52,923 nt of DNA from Thalassovita sp. (lineage in GTDB: Bacteria > Pseudomonadota > Alphaproteobacteria > Rhodobacterales > Rhodobacteraceae): assembly GCA_017792425.1 (NCBI GenBank), contig CP051233.1, forward strand, positions 846,583 to 899,505, in the 5' to 3' direction. The stretch's first letter is position 1. The number at the start of each line of letters is the position of its first letter. A program made the position numbers and the translations under genes. The notes under the pieces were generated by a model that did no database searches, was not told the origin of the DNA, and saw only the letters and a list, made by a program, of their open reading frames with translations. Below are positions 41,857 through 48,921 of the stretch, piece after piece.

Positions 41857-43150
41857 GGTGTGCCTCCTTTGGGGCCAGATATTGGGTGAATTTGCTCTGC
41901 GGTTCGGCAGGGTGCAGAAGAGGAAAAACAAGGGGAGGTTTGCCGACTACCTTAATGCGCTCGAAAACGGTTGCGCCGGAGCGTGTCAGTTCATCCCACA
42001 TGCCACGGTTTGGGATGTGGGCGGGAAGCGCCTGTGCCTGTCTCTGCTGGCCAGTTCCGGCCCGCTGGATGCGTGGCAGGGGTGGATTGCGCTGGTCTTT
42101 GGACTCTCTGATCCGCGCCGCAATCCCGGTATTCCCAGCATCACGCGCGCCGATTTCACCGGCGAATGCCTTGCCGAACACGCTTTCTGCGGTTTCGAAC
42201 CCGGCACCGCGCACGGCGTTGCGGATGGCCTTGAGAATACGGCCGATCTTGTTGAAGGCGTTGACAAGGAGTGAACCGCTCGGCGGCTTCCGACTGGCGG
42301 CACGCTCCGCGAACTCTTCCGCTATCGCCTCTTCGATCTGTTCGCTTGGCGTCAGGTCAGGATAGCGGTTGGCGATGTCGTGCTTTTCGATCCAGTTCGG
42401 CTCACCGTTCGGCCCCTTCCTGATGGCGGCATGCTCCAGCGCCCGCCATTCTTCGGCAGTGAAGAGGTTCAACGCCCGCATGGCGTGAATGGCTTCGTGG
42501 TAGAGCGTCGCGCGCGGGTTCAGTGCGCGACCGATCAGGATAGCCAGGTGCGACGGCATGAACCGCCCCTGAACGTCTGACCCAAGGACGAATGCTTCCA
42601 GACCAACCCGCCTGAGGTTCAGCCGGTCAAGTTCGGCGCGCAGTTTCGGCATGATGACCGACATGGCGTCGTGGTCAGGCAAAGGAACGCCGTCATAAGC
42701 GCGTTGATAGAACGCGCCCGCGATCTGACCTGCTACCAGTTTACGCGGCTGTCGTAGAGCTTGTTCCAGTAGTCCGGGTCTTTGTCCGCTCTCTGTTTGT
42801 AGAATGGTATTGAGGAATATGCCTCTTTTAAGCGTTCTGACCCCTGCGCGCGCCTCTCGCACTCTTCCAAACTCAGATGACCATTCTCGAAGGTTTTCAT
42901 CAGAGATGGGTGTCTCTTTAGAGCTGCTGATGGTTCCTGACTGGAAATCATATCTCGCACGGCGAAACTCCGGGACGCGCTGGGCCAAGCTTTCAACGCT
43001 GACCTCTATCAACGGTTGGATATTACCAACATGGTCACCATCTTTCCAGCGCAAAGGAGGGACGCCAAGGTTTTCGTCGCCCTGGAATGTCGTTTTCCGT
43101 GCTGCGGGCGTGGTGTGAGATTGGACGCGGTTGGTGGTCGAAAACTGCAT
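41849..43150 (-). pseudogene. Fragment of phage-type polyvalent protein with HExxH zincin domain
   Basis: A 433-codon frame carries a metalloprotease-like domain: ATLYHEAIHAMRALNLF with H218-E219-x-x-H222, then EQIEEAIAEEFAER about 50 residues later, where a glutamate could be the third zinc ligand. Similar segments are known from very large phage and plasmid polyvalent proteins, of which this would be a small piece. From about 42735 to 42950 the codon pattern switches to another frame (G/C at third positions drops in this frame), so the N-terminal 130 codons are probably not one continuous gene. I treat it as a relic, though the domain itself is undamaged. Confidence 0.5.
42733..42996 (-). 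pseudogene. Alternate-frame segment ending in a 55-aa acidic tail
   Basis: In the frame other than that of the HExxH protein, an 87-codon stretch ends with LSLEECERRAQGSERLKEAY, SSIPFYKQRADKDPDYWN and KLYDSRVNW before TAG. From the Met at about 42900 about two thirds of codons end in G/C, against about 40 percent in the overlapping frame, so this frame is the likely coding one here. It may continue the protein that begins at 43150 after a frameshift near 42950. No family recognised. Confidence 0.35.
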
Positions 43151-43162
43151 TGAACGCGAACC

Positions 43163-43573
43163 CTAAGCGCCTTCGTCAAGGTCAAAGAGCCTGCGCAGTT
43201 CGGGCAAGTCGGCCATGGCCACGGGCTTGTGCAGGATCGTTTCGCATTCGTCGCAAAGCGCGATCAGAGACAAGCGACCGTCGGTTGACTGGCATTCGGC
43301 CAACCCGCCCGCCGCTGGGCGCGGTTGACGGCAGCGCAGGCAATAGAACCGGTCGAGGGACAAGCGATTTCTTCGAGCTTTCCGCTGGCCCTTGAGGAAG
43401 ATCAGCAGAGCATCGCCGCGCACCAAGGCCGGTCGATCTTCATTCAGGACCGGCAGGCCGTCTGAGGCCCAGTTGCGCACCGTGCGCTCGGAGACGCCGC
43501 AAGCCTGCGCCGCCTCCGCGAATGTGTAGCACCGGAAAGCCTTGATCCGGTTGAGACGCGCCTGCTTTGGCAT
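43163..43573 (-). CDS. HTH DNA-binding protein with zinc ribbon
   Basis: This 136-aa protein has an N-terminal MerR-like helix-turn-helix (TFAEAAQACGVSERTVRNWASDGLPVL) and a C-terminal zinc-ribbon-like pair CLRC...CDEC about 30 residues apart. It is probably a regulator or directionality factor of the element. It lies 9 bp behind the excisionase-like gene and 12 bp before the next frame, so the three or four genes down to the recombinase are probably one transcript. Confidence 0.75.
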   Translation of the reverse strand: MPKQARLNRIKAFRCYTFAEAAQACGVSERTVRNWASDGLPVLNEDRPALVRGDALLIFLKGQRKARRNRLSLDRFYCLRCRQPRPAAGGLAECQSTDGRLSLIALCDECETILHKPVAMADLPELRRLFDLDEGA

Positions 43574-43582
43574 GGCGCGCTC

Positions 43583-43798
43583 CTATTCGCCGGTCTGGGT
43601 TTGGTTGTTACGGAGCCACTCGCGCAGCGTTTCGATCAGGATCAGGCGGCGCTTGCCAAGTTTGATGCTTTTCAGTTCACCCGAAGACAGGGCGGCATAA
43701 AGCGTGGTGCGCCCAATGCTGCAAATGCGCGCGGCTTCATTCGGGGAAACGGCAAGGATTTGGGCCGCTTGGTTAATCAGTTCCGGTGTGTTCGTCAT
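43583..43798 (-). CDS. Excisionase-like HTH protein (AlpA/Xis type)
   Basis: This 71-aa protein consists almost wholly of a winged helix-turn-helix: LAVSPNEAARICSIGRTTLYAALSSGELKSIKLGKRRLI, ending TLREWLRNN. The pattern is typical of Xis/AlpA-type DNA-bending factors that favour excision. A clear AAGGAGAATGAGCG start region supports 43798. Confidence 0.82.
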   Translation of the reverse strand: MTNTPELINQAAQILAVSPNEAARICSIGRTTLYAALSSGELKSIKLGKRRLILIETLREWLRNNQTQTGE

Positions 43799-43879
43799 CG
43801 CTCATTCTCCTTTGTAAGAGCATGAGCGAACACTCGGTCATCGGATGTGGTTCAATAAATCCCACGCATTTTGAACCAC

Positions 43880-44686
43880 TTATGAACCATCCCTGAATAT
43901 AGTGAGATAGCGCTTCACCGTGGAGAGGGACGGGCAGGAATGACGGGGGAACCGATCTACAAATTCTGACCTGATAGCCTTGGCCTCCGCGTTCAGCCCG
44001 TCCTGTGCGCGGCGCTGGGCTGATCTTTCCGCGATGACAATGCTCAAATCGGCTGCATAGGTATTTGGCCGACCAAGATTATTGTGCGTGGGCATTCCCA
44101 CCAACTTGGCTGGGTCGGCTATGGCGCGCAGCGTGCCGGTCACGTTCTCTAATTCTATGGCCTCGGCAAGCGAGACGGTCTTTGCGCCCAATACTGGCAG
44201 ACTGCCAGCGCCAGTCAGGAACAAGCGCCAATTCGACCTCACCTCGCGCGACAGCGCATCTTCGCAGCCGCGTAGATCGTCTTCATCGTGCAAACGCGGA
44301 TGAAAGTAGAGCATCACCTCTCCGGCGTCGGTCTCTGCCGCGCCAATACGCCAAGTTTCGCCATGCAGAGGAGATGCCTTGCGACGCTTGCATTGAAACG
44401 CATTGGCCAGCCGGTCGATCAGCACGGGCATATCCGGCACGATGGCCCGGATATGCTGGCGCTCCAATGCCACGAAGCCAAGATCGGGGCAGAAATACCC
44501 GTAATGTTGCCCTTCATAGATTACTTGGGCGGAATGCGGGGTATCGCAGTTATCGCACACGACAGCCCCAACGACGCCAGCCTCAACAAGAAACCCGTGT
44601 TTGATCAGATCAGCCAGGGTGGGATCAGTAGTTGATTCCTTTCCTCCTGTGGCGATGATTTCGCACAACTGCGCAATCGCGCTCAC
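43880..44686 (-). CDS. Unknown protein (268 aa), second gene of an unrecognised operon
   Basis: I do not recognise this family. Visible features: a possible zinc site near residues 44-70 (CDNC then YFCPD, three cysteines), a middle domain with charged and aromatic residues (GEVMLYFHPRLHDEDDLRGCE), and a basic C-terminal segment (RFPRHSCPSLSTVKRYLTIF) that could be a helix-turn-helix. It overlaps the upstream 406-aa gene by 4 bp, so the two are co-translated and probably act together. A role in DNA binding is plausible; a role in defence is inferred only from position. Confidence 0.7.
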   Translation of the reverse strand: MSAIAQLCEIIATGGKESTTDPTLADLIKHGFLVEAGVVGAVVCDNCDTPHSAQVIYEGQHYGYFCPDLGFVALERQHIRAIVPDMPVLIDRLANAFQCKRRKASPLHGETWRIGAAETDAGEVMLYFHPRLHDEDDLRGCEDALSREVRSNWRLFLTGAGSLPVLGAKTVSLAEAIELENVTGTLRAIADPAKLVGMPTHNNLGRPNTYAADLSIVIAERSAQRRAQDGLNAEAKAIRSEFVDRFPRHSCPSLSTVKRYLTIFRDGS

Positions 44687-45903
44687 TCGATCACCTCAAA
44701 CAGATCATCGACCGCCGGGGGCGGGGCAAGAAGCTTCCAGCGCTCCAGAAGGGCGAAGACGAAATGCCTGTCCTGCTCGGTCTTGTTAGGCAAGGTCGTG
44801 GTGTTTGGCGCGCTCAAGGTGACAGTGAGGGTGCGGGCGCGCTTGCCCGCCACAGGGACCAAGCCGATACGCAGGTTAGCTGACAAGATCGACCAGCCGC
44901 CTGCCCGCAGCGGCGACGCGGCCCCAAACCGGCGATCTAGAAAGCCGTAAAGCGTTTCATCTCCGCCGTATTTCTCGATCCGCAGAAACGCCCCATCACC
45001 CGAACGGAACGAAAGCGATGACACCTCAACCCGCGAAATACCATCAGCGGGTTCGATCACGAAATCAGGCTCTTTGCGCAAACGGTCTAACAAGACATCG
45101 CGGCGCGGAACTTCGACCGGTAGCTCCGAGTTTGGCGCGAAATGCGTAGTGAAGGATTTGAGATATTGCTCACGAATTTTCTTGCCACCCTTGGCGCATA
45201 TCTCGACCGTGCGTTCCTTGGGGTCGCAGGCAAGACCAACCTCCAACACTTTTTGCACGGTGTGGCGCTCAAGGCTTTCGGCCCCGAATGCCAATTCACT
45301 TTGTGCGCGTTCCTCAATGTAGATGGTGGCCTGAGTAAGCCTTGTTTCGTCGCCGGTTTCGGGATTGGCGCGGACAGTCTCATACCAATCCGCCTCTCGT
45401 TTTCGGTGGTTCGGTAGTTTCAAAATCTCAATCGTATCCGAGAGAAACTCCTCGCGCGCGGCTTGATCATCAATCACCCAAGGCTTACCGTCATCGGGAA
45501 ACTGAAACCGCGCCCAGTTCCGCCCGCCATTGCGTCGCAGAAGTGACGCCTGTACTTGCACCCGGTCGATCAGGTGGCGATGCGCGGTTGCCAGCACCAA
45601 GAGTATATCTTGCACGCCCTCCAACCCCTCCAGGTCAACGCCCTGCCCAGCGCAAACTTGCTCGGCCCCGGTCATGCCTGCATCGTCGGCAAGGCTGGCC
45701 AGCAAATCGAGTTCCGCTTTCAGATCGTCCTGTTGTCTGTCTGGCAAGCTGGCAAGCAGGTCTTCGATGGACCAAACCAAAACGGTGCCGCGCCCGTCGC
45801 TCGACCAATCGAAATCGTTTGGGGCAACGACGCCACGGGCGGTCAAGAATTGCTGCAACCGCGCGGATGGAGATTTTCGAATGAACCCGCTGAATGATGC
45901 CAT
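44683..45903 (-). CDS. Unknown protein (406 aa), first gene of an unrecognised operon
   Basis: The start at 45903 (MASFSGFIRKSPSARLQQFLTA) is chosen over an in-frame ATG at 46008 that lies inside the hsdM leader. I recognise no family and no membrane segment, ATPase or nuclease motif. It has an acidic N-terminal third (LPDRQQDDLKAELDLLASLA), a central region with KREADWYETVRANPETGDE and ERTVEICAKGGKKIREQYLK, and a C-terminal part rich in beta-like strands. It is divergent from hsdM across about 120 bp and coupled to the 268-aa gene by a 4-bp overlap. Confidence 0.7.
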   Translation of the reverse strand: MASFSGFIRKSPSARLQQFLTARGVVAPNDFDWSSDGRGTVLVWSIEDLLASLPDRQQDDLKAELDLLASLADDAGMTGAEQVCAGQGVDLEGLEGVQDILLVLATAHRHLIDRVQVQASLLRRNGGRNWARFQFPDDGKPWVIDDQAAREEFLSDTIEILKLPNHRKREADWYETVRANPETGDETRLTQATIYIEERAQSELAFGAESLERHTVQKVLEVGLACDPKERTVEICAKGGKKIREQYLKSFTTHFAPNSELPVEVPRRDVLLDRLRKEPDFVIEPADGISRVEVSSLSFRSGDGAFLRIEKYGGDETLYGFLDRRFGAASPLRAGGWSILSANLRIGLVPVAGKRARTLTVTLSAPNTTTLPNKTEQDRHFVFALLERWKLLAPPPAVDDLFEVIE

Positions 45904-46026
45904 ATTTTGCGCCTCAAAGTTGAGTCTTGCATAAATATGGGGTTCGCGATTGTCTATTGCAAGCTGCTTGAGTTCACCCCTATTCAAGGCCAAACTCTTG
46001 CGAGACATTCAAAATGTGAGGCCGCT
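45904..46026. promoter_or_regulatory. Divergent control region between the unknown operon and hsdM
   Basis: This AT-rich 123-bp stretch must hold the promoters of both the hsd genes and the 406/268-aa operon. I see TTGCAT and TATTGC-like elements but cannot place a convincing pair. Shared control of both operons is likely from layout. Confidence 0.45.
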
Positions 46027-47475
46027 TTGTACGAAAACGCATTCAATAAGATCGAACGTGATCTTCGCGCCGAAGAAGGCATTGCAAATGAGTTGGATTA
46101 TGTCGAGCAAACCTCTTGGGTTCTATTTCTGAAATACCTCGACGACTATGAAACCGAACGCGCAGACCGCGCCGAGCTAGAAGGCAGCGATTATTCCCCC
46201 ATCATAACTGGGAAATATCGGTGGGGCGCTTGGGCCGCGCCCAAGGTGAATGGCGAGTTTGACCACAACACCGCCTGGATTGGTGACGACCTGATCAAGT
46301 TCGTGGATCAGGAATTATTCCCGTTCCTCGCATCCTTCCGCCAATCCGCGACCAGTCCCCAGACGATCCAATACAAGATCGGCGAGGTTTTCACCGAGTT
46401 GCGCAACAAGTTTCGCTCGGGCTATATCCTGCGCGACGTGCTTGAAGCTGTGGACGGGCTTTCCTTCAACACCCAGGCCCAGCGCCATGAGCTTTCGGAA
46501 CTCTACGAAACCCGCATCCGCCGCATGGGTAACGCAGGGCGCAATGGTGGGGAATACTACACGCCACGCCCGTTGATCCGCGCCATGATCAAGGTCACCG
46601 GCCCCAGGATAGGTGAAACCATCTATGACGGCGCGTGCGGTTCGGCGGGCTTCCTGTGCGAGGCTTACGACTACATGCGGACCGACACCTTATCGGCGTC
46701 CGAGTTCGAAACACTGCAAACCAAAACCTTCTACGGGCAGGAAAAGAAGGGCCTCGCCTACATCATCGGGATCATGAACATGGTCCTGCACGGCATCGAA
46801 GCCCCGAACCTGATCCACTCGAACACGCTCAATGAGAACGTGATGGATATTCAGGAGAAGGACCGCCACGATATCATCCTCGCCAATCCCCCTTTCGGTG
46901 GCGGCGAGCGGCGAGAAGTGCAACAGAACTTCCCGATCCGCACGGGTGAGACGGCCTACCTGTTCCTGCAACACTTCATTCGCAAGCTGAAGGCTGGCGG
47001 ACGCGCCGCCGTGGTGATCAAAAACACCTTCCTCAGCAACACAGACAACGCCTCTGTCGCGCTGCGTAAGGAATTGCTGGAGGCGGCAGAGCTGCACACC
47101 ATCCTCGATTGCCCGCAAGGCACCTTTCAGGGCGCGGGAGTCAAGACCGTGGTGCTGTTCTTCGAGAAAGGCGCGCCGACGCGGGACATCTGGTACTATC
47201 AGCTCGACCCAGGCCGCAGCCTTGGCAAAACCAACCCGCTGAACGACGACGATCTGGCGGAGTTCATCGAGCTGCAACGCACTCGTCCGAACGGGCCGAA
47301 AAGCTGGATCGTCAACCGCGCCGATCTGGACGAGGAAACCTTCGATCTGTCCGTCAAGAACCCGAACGCGCCCGAGGCCGAGGCGCTGCGCAGCCCCGAA
47401 GAGATCATCGCCGACATGCTGGCGCGGGACGCCGAGACCGCCCAAATCCTGGAAGACATCCGGGGGATGCTGTGA
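46027..47475 (+). CDS. hsdM: Type I restriction-modification methyltransferase HsdM
   Basis: The frame opens at 45907, but HsdM homology begins at LYENAFNKIERDLRAEEGIA, where a TTG at 46027 sits 6 bases after TGAGG; I take this TTG start (482 aa). Motif I is DGACGSAGFL (201-210), motif IV NPPF (287-290). It methylates adenine N6 in the HsdM2S complex, protecting host DNA. The N-terminal helical domain (residues 1-150) is normal. The stop overlaps hsdS by 4 bp (GTGA). Confidence 0.93.
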   Translation: MYENAFNKIERDLRAEEGIANELDYVEQTSWVLFLKYLDDYETERADRAELEGSDYSPIITGKYRWGAWAAPKVNGEFDHNTAWIGDDLIKFVDQELFPFLASFRQSATSPQTIQYKIGEVFTELRNKFRSGYILRDVLEAVDGLSFNTQAQRHELSELYETRIRRMGNAGRNGGEYYTPRPLIRAMIKVTGPRIGETIYDGACGSAGFLCEAYDYMRTDTLSASEFETLQTKTFYGQEKKGLAYIIGIMNMVLHGIEAPNLIHSNTLNENVMDIQEKDRHDIILANPPFGGGERREVQQNFPIRTGETAYLFLQHFIRKLKAGGRAAVVIKNTFLSNTDNASVALRKELLEAAELHTILDCPQGTFQGAGVKTVVLFFEKGAPTRDIWYYQLDPGRSLGKTNPLNDDDLAEFIELQRTRPNGPKSWIVNRADLDEETFDLSVKNPNAPEAEALRSPEEIIADMLARDAETAQILEDIRGML

Positions 47476-48581
47476 AGGACGCGAACTCAGCTAATAGCAT
47501 GGCGTCGATAGGCGCAGTTTGCACGGTCATAGCAGGGCAATCACCGAAAGCTTCGTTCTACAACGATGCTGGGAACGGCTTGCCGTTCTATCAGGGTAAG
47601 AAGGAATTCACAGACCGCTACCTAGGCTCTCCCACGACTTGGACGACGAGCGTTACCAAGAGGGCTGAAACGGGCGACATTCTCATGTCGGTTCGTGCCC
47701 CAGTCGGCCCAATCAATGAGGCGACTGAGGAGATCTGCATCGGGAGAGGCCTCGCAGCGATCCGACCTGGAGACCAAGTGAACCGCCATTACCTTTGGTA
47801 CGCGTTGCTTTGGCTTCAGCCCGAAATCAAAGGCAACGCAGGAGCGGTCTTCGAGAGCATAAACAAAGCTGGAATAGAAAAGCTCGAAATTCCCCTTCCG
47901 CCGCTCGAAGAACAACGGAGGATTGTTGCGGTTCTCGACAAGGCCTTCGAGGGTCTGTCCCGCGCCCGCGCCCACGCCGAAGCCAACCTCCAAAACGCAC
48001 AGGAGTTGTTTAACAGCGCACTTATCGATGCCCTCCATTCAAGAAAGTCAGACTGGCGCACATTAAGCGTGGCAAACACACTGATCCGAACCAAGGTACC
48101 TGCAAAAATTCAACGTAAGGCATATTTAGCCGAAGGAGTATTTTCCATCGTCTCTCAAGAGGCTGGGCTGGTAAATGGCTACTGGAACAATGAAGATGAT
48201 GTGATCCATTTGACGCGGCCTGTTGTTGTGTTTGGTGATCACACGCGGGTTCTGAAATACGTGGACTTCGATTTTGTGGTTGGGGCGGACGGTACGCAGA
48301 TAATGGCACCTATCGAGTGTCTTGAGCCGCGCTATTATTATTATGCCCTAAAGACAATTGATTTGGAGGGTAAGGGATATGCGCGTCACTTCAGTCACTT
48401 GAAGAAGTGTGAGATTAACTTTCCGACTTCCATCGAAGCGCAGCGTAGTATTGCATCTCAGCTTGATGATCTTTCCACGAATACACAGCGTTTAGAAGAG
48501 CAATATGCTCGTACACTCCAAGACCTTGATGACCTTCGCCAATCGCTATTGCAGAAAGCCTTCGCGGGCGAATTAACATGA
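47472..48581 (+). CDS. hsdS: Type I restriction-modification specificity subunit HsdS
   Basis: The GTG at 47472 overlapping hsdM is preferred (369 aa); an ATG at 47499 is the alternative. Two target-recognition domains are present (about 8-150 and 190-335), each followed by a conserved helix: IPLPPLEEQRRIVAVLDKAFEG with coiled coil to about 190, and FPTSIEAQRSIASQLDDLSTN at the end, closing LRQSLLQKAFAGELT. The second half is visibly AT-richer than hsdM, consistent with exchange of the second recognition domain. It overlaps the next small gene by 4 bp. Confidence 0.92.
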   Translation: MKDANSANSMASIGAVCTVIAGQSPKASFYNDAGNGLPFYQGKKEFTDRYLGSPTTWTTSVTKRAETGDILMSVRAPVGPINEATEEICIGRGLAAIRPGDQVNRHYLWYALLWLQPEIKGNAGAVFESINKAGIEKLEIPLPPLEEQRRIVAVLDKAFEGLSRARAHAEANLQNAQELFNSALIDALHSRKSDWRTLSVANTLIRTKVPAKIQRKAYLAEGVFSIVSQEAGLVNGYWNNEDDVIHLTRPVVVFGDHTRVLKYVDFDFVVGADGTQIMAPIECLEPRYYYYALKTIDLEGKGYARHFSHLKKCEINFPTSIEAQRSIASQLDDLSTNTQRLEEQYARTLQDLDDLRQSLLQKAFAGELT

Positions 48582-48913
48582 AGGAAGAAATGCCCAAGAA
48601 TCTTAGTCGAAAACGCGCGAAATTGTTAACTGAGCTGGCCGAGCTGGTCGGTGGGCATTGTTACAACGGAAACATCCAGAATTATGGCCCCCACGGCATG
48701 TACGAAGGAGAAGGCCGAAGCTTCCAATACGCTCTGACCATCGAAGATCGGGAGGGCGGAAAGAGAAAATTCAAGTACCCAACAGTCGCAGACATATCTC
48801 CCGAATTGCTTGTCTCCGGTCACTTTAAGTTCGGCGCAAACCAATTGAACATCATCAACGCATTAGATCGGGTTCTTTGTAAACTCGAAGACGAGCACGA
48901 ATTGAAATTATAG
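48578..48913 (+). CDS. Unknown 111-aa protein inside the hsd operon
   Basis: The ATG at 48578 overlaps the hsdS stop (ATGA), which argues for a real, co-translated gene. The product (MKEEMPKNLSRKRAKLLTEL) is highly charged, with no membrane segment; the middle has CYNGNIQNYGPHGMYEGEGR and a strand-rich FQYALTIEDREGGKRKFKYP. I recognise no family. It is AT-rich like the end of hsdS. By position it could modulate restriction (anti-restriction, HsdR assembly) or be an unrelated passenger. hsdR begins 8 bp later. Confidence 0.7.
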   Translation: MKEEMPKNLSRKRAKLLTELAELVGGHCYNGNIQNYGPHGMYEGEGRSFQYALTIEDREGGKRKFKYPTVADISPELLVSGHFKFGANQLNIINALDRVLCKLEDEHELKL

Positions 48914-48921
48914 GCAACAGA

